Assembly (NCBI GenBank): GCA_026391525.1
Contig: JAPLEF010000105.1
Location: forward strand, 1 to 64,000
Reading direction: 5' to 3'
From: Sphingobacteriales bacterium
GTDB taxonomy: Bacteria; Bacteroidota; Bacteroidia; Chitinophagales; Chitinophagaceae
Length of the DNA stretch: 64,000 nucleotides
Both the position numbers and the translations under genes were made by a program. Under the pieces are notes generated by a model. It made no database searches, was not told the origin of the DNA, and saw only the letters and a list, made by a program, of their open reading frames with translations. Of this stretch, positions 1-8,141 are shown one piece after another (position 1 is the stretch's first letter; each line of letters begins with the position of its first letter).

Positions 1-77
1 ATAAAATAATTCAATATTTTTTTGTATTAAGAAATCATTACCAATTCCCCTGATGAGCAACCACGGATTGATAATTC

Positions 78-85
78 TAAATTTG
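78..85 (+). promoter_or_regulatory. candidate -7 box for the DUF47/PiT operon
   Basis: TAAATTTG matches the Bacteroidota -7 consensus TAnnTTTG and ends 16 bases before the ATG at 102. No convincing -33 TTTG lies about 20 bases upstream, so this is a half-supported promoter. Confidence 0.4.
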
Positions 86-101
86 CGCAAATTCATAAAC
101 C

Positions 102-749
102 ATGGCCTTTAACACGATTTTGAAAATTTTCCTCCCGAAAGACAGGATATTTTACCAACTATTCGAAAACGTATCAGAAGTGCTGGTAAAAATGGGTGTG
201 AAGCTTAAGGAAGTGGTTAATGAGCCTGATTTTGAAAAAAGAGGTAAGCTAATCAAGGAAGTAGAGGACATGGAGCATGTTAATGATGAATACACCCACA
301 AGATCTTCACTGAGTTAGGTAAGAACTTCATCACTCCGTTCGATAGGGAGGATATCCACTATCTTGCTACAGCTCTGGATGATATTGCGGATTATATATA
401 TGCCTCAGCAAAAAAAATTAATTTTTATCATGTAGACCCTAACGATATCGGCATCCAGAAAATGGCTGAACTGATAGCGCTCGGTTGTACGCAGGTACAT
501 AAAGCAGTAAAAGAATTGCGCAATATGAAAAATCTGCGCGTAATTACGGATGCATTAGTTGCCATCAACAGCATTGAAAATCAGGGTGATGATATTTTCG
601 ACATGAGCATAGAGCGCCTCTTCGCCACAGAGCCAGATGCAAAAGAAGTAATCAAAAAAAGGGAGATTTACCAGATCATGGAGATTGTTACCGATAAATG
701 CGAAGACGTTGCCAACGTGATTGAATCTATCATTATTAAATACGCCTAA
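102..749 (+). CDS. DUF47 family PhoU-like protein, phosphate transporter accessory
   Basis: A 215-residue all-helical protein of the DUF47 (PhoU-like, TIGR00153) family. It shows the acidic, probably metal-binding clusters typical of PhoU folds: E56-x-x-H-x-x-DE, an acidic stretch at 81-99 (DREDIHYL followed by ALDDIADYI), and ENQGDDIF near 159-166. There is no signal peptide, so it is cytoplasmic. It lies 56 bases upstream of a PiT phosphate transporter on the same strand; DUF47-PiT pairs are common, and the DUF47 partner is thought to control the transporter. The start is the first ATG, with a TAnnTTTG box just upstream. The family call is firm, the regulatory role is inferred from the family. 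Confidence 0.9.
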   Translation: MAFNTILKIFLPKDRIFYQLFENVSEVLVKMGVKLKEVVNEPDFEKRGKLIKEVEDMEHVNDEYTHKIFTELGKNFITPFDREDIHYLATALDDIADYIYASAKKINFYHVDPNDIGIQKMAELIALGCTQVHKAVKELRNMKNLRVITDALVAINSIENQGDDIFDMSIERLFATEPDAKEVIKKREIYQIMEIVTDKCEDVANVIESIIIKYA

Positions 750-805
750 AACCATTTTTGCAAGTACCAGTTGTGCTTCATTGACTGCTACAAAACAATT
801 TTCTC

Positions 806-2014
806 ATGACGTTTCTGATTGTTATCATTGCTCTGGCGCTCATCTTTGATTATATCAACGGGTTCCATGATGCCGCCAACTCTATAGCAACAGTGGTTTC
901 TACCAAAGTGCTTACACCGGGGCAGGCAGTGATCTGGGCAGCCGTTTTTAATTTTGTTGCGTTTTTCATTTTCAAAGATCATGGGGTTGCCAATACGATT
1001 GCCAAAACCGTAAAACCGGAATTGGTAAATGGGCAGAATATGTTATTGGTGATCTTTTCAGGTTTACTATCCGCCGTATTCTGGAACCTTTTCACCTGGT
1101 GGTTTGGAATCCCTTCTTCTTCTTCCCATGCCCTGATAGGCGCATTTTCAGGTGCCGCAGTTGCATTTGGTGGATTTAACACCATCAATTCTGAACCCAT
1201 TATCAAAACCATTGCTTTCATTTTTCTCGCCCCGGTGATAGGTATGATTATCGCTTTCATCCTTTCACTATGGTTTATCCATTCTTTCAGAAAAGGATGG
1301 GTACCCAAAATCATAGCTCTGATCGTGTTCATATTGGTTGCCTTATTCCTGAAAGAAAATATAGTTACCGATCCGGCAAAATTAAAAACCCATTACCAAA
1401 GCTATGCGCTAAGAGTAATTTTCCATTCTGCCAATTTCAAATGGATATTACTGGCGGGTATCATGGTGATTATGGCCAGCTTCACGTTGTTCTTAAATGG
1501 CCTTAACGCCAACCGGGCAAATACCTGGTTCAAAAGGCTGCAGTTGGTTTCTTCTGCCATCTTCAGTATCGGTCATGGTGGAAATGATGCCCAAAAGGTG
1601 ATGGGTATCATCATGGCTGCAATGATAGCATATGATCCGGTACGTTACTCCTTAAACAATATGATCTGGTGGATTCCGCTCGCTTGTTATGCTGCCATTG
1701 CATTGGGTACTATGAGCGGAGGCTGGAAAATTGTAAAAACAATGGGTACCAAAATCACCAAAGTAACTCCATTTGAAGGGGTTGCTGCAGAAACAGCAGG
1801 AGCTATCACCCTTTTTGTTACTGAAGCCCTTAAAATTCCGGTAAGTACAACACATACCATCACCGGGTCGATCATAGGCGTAGGTGCAACCAAACGTTTA
1901 TCGGCTGTAAGATGGGGGGTAACAGTAAATTTGCTTTGGGCCTGGATTCTAACCATTCCTATCAGCGCGATTCTGGCCGCATTGATTTTTTATATCCTTC
2001 GATTTTTTTATTGA
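806..2014 (+). CDS. pit: PiT family inorganic phosphate transporter
   Basis: A 402-residue integral membrane protein with roughly ten hydrophobic helices. Both halves carry the PiT signature: GFHDAANSIAT near residues 19-29 and GHGGNDAQ near 256-263, with paired serine-rich loops (PSSSSHA near 103-109 and PVSTTHT near the C terminus). These inverted repeats are diagnostic of low-affinity phosphate:cation symporters of the inner membrane. The N-terminal half is separated from the C-terminal half by a loop of about 40 residues. It follows the DUF47 gene and probably shares its transcript. Substrate could include metal-phosphate complexes, as in other PiT proteins. Confidence 0.95.
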   Translation: MTFLIVIIALALIFDYINGFHDAANSIATVVSTKVLTPGQAVIWAAVFNFVAFFIFKDHGVANTIAKTVKPELVNGQNMLLVIFSGLLSAVFWNLFTWWFGIPSSSSHALIGAFSGAAVAFGGFNTINSEPIIKTIAFIFLAPVIGMIIAFILSLWFIHSFRKGWVPKIIALIVFILVALFLKENIVTDPAKLKTHYQSYALRVIFHSANFKWILLAGIMVIMASFTLFLNGLNANRANTWFKRLQLVSSAIFSIGHGGNDAQKVMGIIMAAMIAYDPVRYSLNNMIWWIPLACYAAIALGTMSGGWKIVKTMGTKITKVTPFEGVAAETAGAITLFVTEALKIPVSTTHTITGSIIGVGATKRLSAVRWGVTVNLLWAWILTIPISAILAALIFYILRFFY

Positions 2015-2138
2015 GAGGCTGTGGTAAAAAACTTTTCCTCTTTACCTTAAGCTGGATGAATTTTTGGTTTCTTTGCATTGTATTTTTTGATGATCTGTTT
2101 ATAAAGAACAGCAACAGCCAAAACTATAAATTCATTTT

Positions 2139-3194
2139 ATGAAGAAAATTCTGGTCACTGGCGGATGCGGTTATATCGGTGCCCATACTATTGTGGATTT
2201 GCTCCAGCATGGGTATCATGTAATTTCTGCCGATAATAACAGCAGGAGTAAACCCAATATTCTGGATGGTGTAGAAAGGATAACCGGAGTAAAAGTGAAA
2301 AATTATACGGTTGACTTATGCATTTTCGATGATACTCATGCCATTTTTCAGGAAAACCCCGATCTGGCAGGTGTAATTCATTTTGCAGCGTACAAAGCGG
2401 TTGGCGAATCGGTTGAAAAACCATTGCTATATTTTGAAAACAACCTCAATTCTTTACTCAATATCCTTCGCTGCTGCGACAATTTTCAAATTCCGAATTT
2501 TGTGTTTTCTTCTTCCTGCACGGTTTATGGAAATCCAGATGAAAGTCCGGTTACAGAATCTACAGCAACCCATGAAGCAGAATCTCCCTATGGATATACC
2601 AAACAGATGGGGGAGAAAATTGTACAGCAAACCGCGAACAGTAACGAGATGAATGCCATTCTTCTCCGTTATTTTAACCCGGTTGGTGCACATCCTTCCA
2701 ATGAAATCGGAGAAATTCCTCTTGGCAAACCTGCAAACCTCGTTCCTGCAATCACTCAAACAGCCATAGGAAAACTTCCTCAAATGCTGGTATTTGGAAA
2801 CGATTATCCAACCCGCGACGGAAGTTGTATACGCGATTATATCCATGTAGTTGATATCGCGCATGCACATACGCTTGCCCTGGATTATTTGATTGCCGGA
2901 AAAAACAAAGGCAATTGTGAAATTTTCAATCTCGGTACCGGAAATGGCTACACTGTTCTGGAAGCCATCCGTATGTTTGAACAGGTAAGTGAACAGGCAC
3001 TCAATTACAGCATAAGCGGAAGAAGAGCCGGAGATATTACCGCCATATTCGCAAATAATGAAAAAGCACGTCAGTTATTGGGATGGGTTCCTCAGTTCAG
3101 TTTAGAAGATATGATGCGCACCGCCTGGAACTGGGAACAGAAGCTGAAAAGAGAAGAAACTTTATTGGGTGGACAAAACGTTTTTTTAAATTAA
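2139..3194 (+). CDS. galE: UDP-glucose 4-epimerase
   Basis: A 351-residue extended short-chain dehydrogenase. The Rossmann NAD motif is at residues 8-14 (GGCGYIG), the catalytic serine cluster at 124-126, and the YxxxK pair is Y151/K155. The sequence NPVGAHPSNEIGE is the usual GalE substrate-site stretch. It interconverts UDP-glucose and UDP-galactose (possibly also the N-acetyl forms) in the cytosol, feeding galactose use and surface polysaccharides. Length is normal for the family (about 340). ATG start, 124 bases after the transporter, 39 bases before the transketolase subunit. Confidence 0.95.
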   Translation: MKKILVTGGCGYIGAHTIVDLLQHGYHVISADNNSRSKPNILDGVERITGVKVKNYTVDLCIFDDTHAIFQENPDLAGVIHFAAYKAVGESVEKPLLYFENNLNSLLNILRCCDNFQIPNFVFSSSCTVYGNPDESPVTESTATHEAESPYGYTKQMGEKIVQQTANSNEMNAILLRYFNPVGAHPSNEIGEIPLGKPANLVPAITQTAIGKLPQMLVFGNDYPTRDGSCIRDYIHVVDIAHAHTLALDYLIAGKNKGNCEIFNLGTGNGYTVLEAIRMFEQVSEQALNYSISGRRAGDITAIFANNEKARQLLGWVPQFSLEDMMRTAWNWEQKLKREETLLGGQNVFLN

Positions 3195-3233
3195 GTTCGG
3201 CACTTTAACTTGCAGCCTCAATTCATTCAGCTT

Positions 3234-4193
3234 ATGCTTTCAAAAATTGAGGTCACCGGAAATAAAGATACACGCAGTGGTTTTGGGGATGGAATCCTTG
3301 AAGCAGCCAGGGGAAATGAAAATATTGTAGCACTTACTGCCGATCTGGCCGGTTCCCTTAAACTCAATGGCTTTATCAAGGAATTTCCTGAACGTTTTAT
3401 TCAATGTGGAATAGCAGAAGCTAATATGATGGGAGTTGCAGCCGGACTAACCATCGGAGGAAAAATACCCTTCACTACTACTTTTGCAAATTTTTCTACA
3501 GGAAGGGTGTACGACCAAATCCGCCAAAGTATTGCCTATAGCGATAAAAATGTTAAGATCTGCGCATCTCATGCCGGATTAACCTTAGGTGAAGATGGTG
3601 CCACTCACCAGATTCTTGAAGATATTGGTATGATGAAAATGCTTCCGGGGATGACGGTGATTGTTCCGGCAGACTACAACCAAACAAAAGCCGCTACAAA
3701 AGCAATCGCTAAAATGAATGGTCCGGTATACCTTAGATTTGGACGCCCCGTATGGCCAATTTTTACCAAAGAAGAAGATTTTATTATTGGTAAAGCGCAA
3801 TATCTTTCTCACGGAACAGATGTAAGTATTTTTGCCTGCGGTCACCTGGTTTGGACGGCTATTGAAGCAGGTAAAGCACTTGAAGCCAAAGGGATCAGTG
3901 TTGAACTGATCAATATACACACCATCAAACCCCTGGATGAAGCCGCTGTACTGGCATCGCTCGAAAAAACAGGATGTGCTGTTACTGCCGAAGAACACAA
4001 TATCATCGGAGGTTTGGGCGATAGTATTGCCAGAACAGCAGCAAACCATTTACCCGTTCCCATTGAATATGTGGGTACCAATGATACTTTTGGGGAAAGC
4101 GGCAAGCCTGCAGAGCTACTGGTAAAATACGGGCTCGATCCCACTCATATCATTGCTGCTGCGGAACTTGCCATTGCCCGGAAAAATAAATAG
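3234..4193 (+). CDS. transketolase, C-terminal subunit (split type)
   Basis: About 319 residues covering the pyrimidine-binding and C-terminal domains of transketolase. It has the conserved stretches ALTADLAGS, QCGIAEANMMGVAAGL, ASHAGLTLGEDGATHQ, and a closing EEHNIIGGLGD region. In split transketolases this subunit pairs with a separate thiamine-diphosphate-binding N-terminal subunit to transfer two-carbon ketol units in the pentose phosphate pathway. The partner is normally the adjacent upstream gene, but here upstream is galE and downstream a sigma factor, so it must be elsewhere. The reading frame opens at a TTG at 3210; the ATG at 3234 is preferred because the family starts near this point. 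A DXS-like activity is less likely. Confidence 0.88.
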   Translation: MLSKIEVTGNKDTRSGFGDGILEAARGNENIVALTADLAGSLKLNGFIKEFPERFIQCGIAEANMMGVAAGLTIGGKIPFTTTFANFSTGRVYDQIRQSIAYSDKNVKICASHAGLTLGEDGATHQILEDIGMMKMLPGMTVIVPADYNQTKAATKAIAKMNGPVYLRFGRPVWPIFTKEEDFIIGKAQYLSHGTDVSIFACGHLVWTAIEAGKALEAKGISVELINIHTIKPLDEAAVLASLEKTGCAVTAEEHNIIGGLGDSIARTAANHLPVPIEYVGTNDTFGESGKPAELLVKYGLDPTHIIAAAELAIARKNK

Positions 4194-4284
4194 CCTGGTT
4201 ATTGTATTTGATAGTGAAGGTTTGCAGTTAAACCATCGGGCTTGATAACAGTCTGATTCGGTAATTCTTTATTTTTCCCAATTT

Positions 4285-4836
4285 ATGGCCCAACACTTAG
4301 ATGACAAAGAACTGTTGTTCCGGTTCAGGCAGGAGGCAACCAGAGAGGACGCTTTTACATCTATTGTAAAAAAGTACCAGGAAAAATTGTATTGGCATAT
4401 CCGTAGATTGGTTATTACTCATGAAGACGCTAATGATGTATTGCAGAATTTGTTCATCAAAATGTGGAAAAATTTAGATAACTTTCGGGAAGACAGTCAA
4501 TTATATACCTGGTTATACCGGATAGCAACCAATGAAAGCCTTAGTTATCTCGACCAGCAAAAACGCAGATCGAGCCTCAGTTTGAGTGATGAAGAAAGCT
4601 ATTTGAGCAATAAGTTGACTGCCGACAAACATTTTGATGCCAATAAACTGGAATGGAAACTGCAAATAGCCATTCAGAAGCTTCCGAAAAAACAAAGGGC
4701 TGTTTTCACCTTACGCTATTTTGATGAAATGCCTTATGAAGAAATGAGCCGTGTGTTAGAAACCAGTGAAGGCGCGCTCAAAGCCAGTTATCATCATGCG
4801 GTAAAAAAAATAGAGGAATTTTTTCGCAGGGATTAA
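4285..4836 (+). CDS. ECF-type RNA polymerase sigma factor
   Basis: A 183-residue sigma-70 family protein with only regions 2 and 4. Region 2 is seen around residues 20-90 (HEDANDVLQNLFIKMWKNL, then TWLYRIATNE), and region 4 in the last 50 residues as a helix-turn-helix (LPKKQRAVFTLRYFDEMPY, then SEGALKASYHHAVKKIEEF). It directs RNA polymerase to a dedicated promoter set. It is followed after 32 bases by a single-pass membrane protein and then an exported protein, the usual arrangement of a sigma factor with a membrane-bound antagonist. The target regulon cannot be read from the sequence. Confidence 0.93.
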   Translation: MAQHLDDKELLFRFRQEATREDAFTSIVKKYQEKLYWHIRRLVITHEDANDVLQNLFIKMWKNLDNFREDSQLYTWLYRIATNESLSYLDQQKRRSSLSLSDEESYLSNKLTADKHFDANKLEWKLQIAIQKLPKKQRAVFTLRYFDEMPYEEMSRVLETSEGALKASYHHAVKKIEEFFRRD

Positions 4837-4868
4837 ACATTTTACCCTGCTTAAAGTCTTAACAGACA

Positions 4869-5723
4869 ATGCAAAATAATAATCACATATTAACTGAACT
4901 CGAAACACTAGGAAGTATGCTTGGCAAGCTTTCCAGGATACCTGTTCAACCTGTTCCGGAAGGATATTTTGAATATTTACCTGCTCAAATCTATATTCAG
5001 TGTGATCATAAAATTACGCTTACCGGTTCTGTTCCGGATGGATATTTTGAGCAACTTTCTCAATCCATTTTGAACAAATTAAATGCTCCATTAATATCAT
5101 CAGAAACAGAAAATTTGGCAGATAGTTTTGCTGAACTACAACCAGGAATTAAATGCCCCTATAAGGTTCCTGAAGGATATTTTGAACATTTCATTCAGCA
5201 ACTTGAACCGGAAAATACAAACCTATCTGTACTGCCCGATGCAACCCGGAATATTCAGCCTTTTACAGTTCCCAATGGCTTTTTTGATCTGTTGCCGGAA
5301 CAGGTTTTACAGGAAATAAAAAAGAAGACTGCACCCGTAATTCCCATCAACCGGAGCAGGACGGTTTTCATGTATGCCTTGGCCGCCGTATTAACCGGCT
5401 TACTGGGCATTTCGCTTTTCAACAACTTATTTACTGATGCTCCTAATACAGATAGTTTGAGCAACAGCAAGTTGGCAGCGTTAAAAGAAGCTGATCAGAT
5501 TATCAAAGAAAACAGTTTTGATCTTCAGTTAGAAAACCTAACTGATGAAAGTATTGTCAATTATCTGAGCATCGGTGGCCAGGATGTATCAGCAGCCCTT
5601 GTTGCTTCAGTAACCGATGAGTCTAAACTTCCAGAAGCTGAGGAATACCTTTATGATGAGGAAACCCTGGATAATTTTTTAAACGGCCTTCATTTGCAAG
5701 ACAGAAAGGATTCTCAAAATTAA
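4869..5723 (+). CDS. single-pass membrane protein with four VPxGYF motifs, putative anti-sigma factor
   Basis: A 284-residue protein of no recognised named family. The N-terminal 160 residues are predicted cytoplasmic and carry a seven-residue motif four times: VPEGYFE (29-35), VPDGYFE (55-61), VPEGYFE (100-106) and VPNGFFD (134-140), at irregular spacings of 26, 45 and 34. Each is followed by a short amphipathic segment (for example LPAQI, LSQSIL, LPEQVL). One membrane helix spans about 167-187, followed by an acidic tail of about 97 residues, probably periplasmic. Position directly after an ECF sigma gene suggests an anti-sigma role, with the repeats as candidate docking motifs. Its stop overlaps the next start (TAATG). 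The function is inference. Confidence 0.72.
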   Translation: MQNNNHILTELETLGSMLGKLSRIPVQPVPEGYFEYLPAQIYIQCDHKITLTGSVPDGYFEQLSQSILNKLNAPLISSETENLADSFAELQPGIKCPYKVPEGYFEHFIQQLEPENTNLSVLPDATRNIQPFTVPNGFFDLLPEQVLQEIKKKTAPVIPINRSRTVFMYALAAVLTGLLGISLFNNLFTDAPNTDSLSNSKLAALKEADQIIKENSFDLQLENLTDESIVNYLSIGGQDVSAALVASVTDESKLPEAEEYLYDEETLDNFLNGLHLQDRKDSQN

Positions 5724-6157
5724 TGACCCGAAAGATGAAAAGATTATGGCTTTACCTGTTGTTGAGTTCCTTCACGCTCACTAATACATATGCACAGCCA
5801 CCGGGAGGAGGACCACCCCCAAGAACAGGAGAAAGAATTGAAGCACTTTACATTGCCTATATCAGTAGAGAACTCAAACTCTCCGAAACAGAAGCGCAGA
5901 AATTCTGGCCCGTACAAGCTGAATTTGATGAGGAAATGCGGTCGGTTCATAAAAAAAGAAACTTAACCCAACTGGAAAGGGAAGAGGAATTACTGAGCAT
6001 TAAAAAGAAGTATCAGGAAAGATTTGTGAAAGTACTCGGAAAAACCCGTACAGATGAATTTTATCGTATTGATACCGAGTTCAAAAATAAACTTGTAGAG
6101 CGGCTGCGTAAAATGCGGGAACAAAAACAGAAAAATAGCAATACAATGAGTGATTAA
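5723..6157 (+). CDS. exported helical protein, third gene of the ECF operon
   Basis: A 144-residue protein with a signal peptide (hydrophobic WLYLLLSSFTLTNTYA, probable cleavage after AYA/TYAQ region near residue 25). A Pro/Gly-rich linker (PPGGGPPP) leads into a charged, helical domain containing LKLSETEAQKFWPVQAEFD and a long basic/acidic coil to the end. This resembles the general shape of Spy/CpxP-like periplasmic sensors or chaperones that sit beside envelope-stress sigma factors, but sequence similarity is weak. The ATG overlaps the stop of the upstream gene by one base, so translation is likely coupled; a second ATG four codons later is possible. Confidence 0.7.
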   Translation: MTRKMKRLWLYLLLSSFTLTNTYAQPPGGGPPPRTGERIEALYIAYISRELKLSETEAQKFWPVQAEFDEEMRSVHKKRNLTQLEREEELLSIKKKYQERFVKVLGKTRTDEFYRIDTEFKNKLVERLRKMREQKQKNSNTMSD

Positions 6158-6193
6158 GATCATGCATGCACCGTAATTTTACTATTCCTATTG

Positions 6194-6228
6194 GAGGCTG
6201 TCTCATAAGTACGAGGCAGCCTCTTTTT
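6194..6228 (+). terminator. Rho-independent terminator of the ECF operon
   Basis: Arms 6194-6204 and 6213-6223 form an 11-bp stem with a single G-U wobble and an 8-base loop, followed by five Ts. It lies 36 bases after the stop of the third operon gene. Confidence 0.8.
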
Positions 6229-6302
6229 ATTCGGATCCCTATCGGAGAAGGAAAGTCGTTTAAGCAAATCTCAGCGCCATTTTTTAATGATGAGATAGCC
6301 TC
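6194..6302. repeat. 109-bp stretch bounded by 13-bp inverted repeats (possible MITE remnant)
   Basis: GAGGCTGTCTCAT at 6194-6206 is matched in inverted orientation by ATGAGATAGCCTC at 6290-6302 with one mismatch. The left arm doubles as the terminator stem above. The ends resemble the terminal repeats of some insertion sequences, but there is no transposase and no clear target-site duplication. It may be an IS relic or two terminators of related sequence. Confidence 0.35.
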
Positions 6303-6354
6303 TTTTTTATTGTACCATCACCAGTTCTAGTTTTAATAAATGCATGAATAATAC

Positions 6355-6384
6355 TTGAATGTAATATATTTTGATATACTTTTG
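6355..6384 (+). promoter_or_regulatory. orphan Bacteroidota-type promoter
   Basis: TTG at 6355-6357 and TACTTTTG at 6377-6384 (exact TAnnTTTG) are 19 bases apart, the expected spacing. No plus-strand gene follows: the next gene (6445-7185) is on the minus strand. It may drive a short untranslated RNA or an antisense transcript. Confidence 0.45.
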
Positions 6385-6416
6385 TTTTAGGTGTTTTTCA
6401 TAGGTTAGCAACGGCC

Positions 6417-6444
6417 AGCTCTGTCTAGGGCAGGCCTCCTTTTT
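6417..6444 (+). terminator. hairpin plus T tract after the orphan promoter
   Basis: AGCTCTG (6417-6423) pairs with CAGGCCT (6431-6437) with one mismatch and one wobble, loop of seven, then CCTTTTT. It abuts the stop codon of the convergent minus-strand gene. Confidence 0.4.
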
Positions 6445-7185
6445 CTATGCTTTGATTGAAGGAAATTTTATATCGTGATAAAACAAGAAAGTCCAATGTG
6501 CTGAAACAGCCTCTTTCCACCAGGTTGTTCTAAGTTCCATCGCTTTCTTCCCATCATAATCGTATTTGGCTACAAACCTGTTTTTCATTTGCTGATGTTG
6601 TGGTGCATCATCTCCACCATAAAAAAAAGTTTCATCTTCTGTTATCCAAAATACCTGATGGTGTGGAGAGTGGGCCGCAGTCTCTTCATGTCGGATATAA
6701 CCATCAATTACACCCGAGGCCGGAAGGAGGATGACTTTTGGATGCTGCTCTAATAAACTGAATTGTTTTGGTGTGTACGATCCGTTCCGGGAATGCAGCG
6801 CAAATCGCAGTTCGGCAGCACTAACGTAATAGGTTGCATTCGGGAAACTAAGAACCGGTTGCTGTGCTTGATTATCGTAATACTGTATGCCGCCGGCATG
6901 ATCCTTATGCAAATGACTGATCAGTACTTTTGTAATGGATAATGGATTTATCCCTGCCTGGATCAAATGTTCATGCAGCATCATTTTACCATCCTCAGTA
7001 AGAAAACCAAGCCCGGTGTCGAGCAGAATCAGATCCTTCTCAGTCTGTAGCAAGAATGGCTGAATCTCCACAAGCAAACTGCCTCTGGACCTTTCTTGCA
7101 AATCGTGTTCAGCAGTGTTGAAAGGAATGAATTTTTTGGTTGCATCTATCGTAAACGAACCTTCGCTTAGGGGAATAACTTTCAT
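6445..7185 (-). CDS. metallo-beta-lactamase-fold hydrolase
   Basis: A 246-residue MBL-fold protein. The zinc-binding motif HxHxDH is at residues 91-96 (SHLHKDHAGG), preceded by the LLDTGLG strand-turn at 54-60. Later metal ligands are plausible in HSPHHQ and FYGGDDAPQH. No signal peptide, so cytoplasmic. The family includes lactonases, glyoxalase II-like and phosphodiesterase-like enzymes; the substrate cannot be named from sequence. It stands alone on the minus strand, divergent from the second MBL-fold gene at 7314. A TAGCTTTG box at 7233-7226 on the minus strand is a candidate promoter. Confidence 0.85.
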   Translation of the reverse strand: MKVIPLSEGSFTIDATKKFIPFNTAEHDLQERSRGSLLVEIQPFLLQTEKDLILLDTGLGFLTEDGKMMLHEHLIQAGINPLSITKVLISHLHKDHAGGIQYYDNQAQQPVLSFPNATYYVSAAELRFALHSRNGSYTPKQFSLLEQHPKVILLPASGVIDGYIRHEETAAHSPHHQVFWITEDETFFYGGDDAPQHQQMKNRFVAKYDYDGKKAMELRTTWWKEAVSAHWTFLFYHDIKFPSIKA

Positions 7186-7225
7186 ATGAAAACTTTAAAT
7201 ACTATCGCATGCAACAGCCTTTTTG

Positions 7226-7233
7226 CAAAGCTA
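7226..7233 (-). promoter_or_regulatory. candidate -7 box for the 6445-7185 hydrolase
   Basis: On the minus strand TAGCTTTG matches TAnnTTTG and ends 40 bases before the ATG at 7185. No clear -33 element is seen. Confidence 0.35.
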
Positions 7234-7313
7234 AGAGAAGTTTGACAGAGGAAGTTTACAGGCTGTGAAATTATTTGTTAGACTATCTTAAAATATGCTT
7301 TCTTTGCTTCAAT

Positions 7314-8138
7314 ATGCCGTTGTATTTCACTTCTCTTAACTCGGGCAGCAATGGAAATTGCTATTATGTAGGTAACAGCTCTGAAGCCGTATTGATTGAT
7401 GCAGGCATCTCCTGCAAGGAAACGGAAAGGCGTATGCGCAGTTTAGGTTTGCCCATGACGAAAATAAAGGCCATTTTCATCACACACGAACATACCGATC
7501 ATATCAGAGGTTTGGTGCTTCTGGCAAAGAAATACAGCTTACCTGTTTATATAAGCACCCAAACCTTATCCTGTTGTGGAGAGATGAAAAGATACCATTC
7601 CTGCCAAACCGTTACAGATGGGCAATCTGTTCAAATCGGCGAACTGAAAATCACTGCCTTTTCCAAATTTCATGATGCTGCAGAACCTTTAAGTTTTGTG
7701 GTCAGGCAATGCGGCATCCAGGTTGGAGTGATGACGGATATTGGAAAGGTTTGCGATAAAGTGCGAAATTATTTCAGCAACTGCCATGCCGTTTTTTTGG
7801 AATCCAATTACGATGTGCTGATGCTTGAAAACGGACGATACCCTAATTACCTTAAACAACGTATCCGTGGAGGATCGGGGCATCTATCTAATGATGAAGC
7901 ATTAGCATTATTTAATAATCACCGGAATACAACACTTTCACGGCTTATTTTGTCGCATCTATCAAAAGAAAACAACAACCCCATTCTTGTTAAAGAACTC
8001 TTTGAAAGCCATTCAGGGAAAGTTGAAGTTCATGTAGCATCCAGGGATACCCATTCCCCACTGTTCAGTTTATTTTTCCCGGATGAAAAAAAGCAAGCTG
8101 CTACTTATAAAGTACAACAGCTTGCCATGTTCACCTGA
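7314..8138 (+). CDS. MBL-fold hydrolase of the WalJ/YycJ type
   Basis: About 274 residues counting from the ATG at 7314; the open frame extends to a TTG at 7275, but the conserved start MPLYFTSLNSGSNGNC is the usual beginning of this family. HxHxDH is at residues 58-63 (THEHTDH) and the family hallmark SNYD follows in FLESNYDVLML. WalJ/YycJ-like proteins are zinc-dependent nucleases or phosphodiesterases; in Firmicutes the homologue sits beside the WalRK cell-wall regulators and has been linked to DNA repair and cell division. Cytoplasmic. Convergent with the DUF4139 gene, four bases away. Confidence 0.9.
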   Translation: MPLYFTSLNSGSNGNCYYVGNSSEAVLIDAGISCKETERRMRSLGLPMTKIKAIFITHEHTDHIRGLVLLAKKYSLPVYISTQTLSCCGEMKRYHSCQTVTDGQSVQIGELKITAFSKFHDAAEPLSFVVRQCGIQVGVMTDIGKVCDKVRNYFSNCHAVFLESNYDVLMLENGRYPNYLKQRIRGGSGHLSNDEALALFNNHRNTTLSRLILSHLSKENNNPILVKELFESHSGKVEVHVASRDTHSPLFSLFFPDEKKQAATYKVQQLAMFT

Positions 8139-8141
8139 TTG

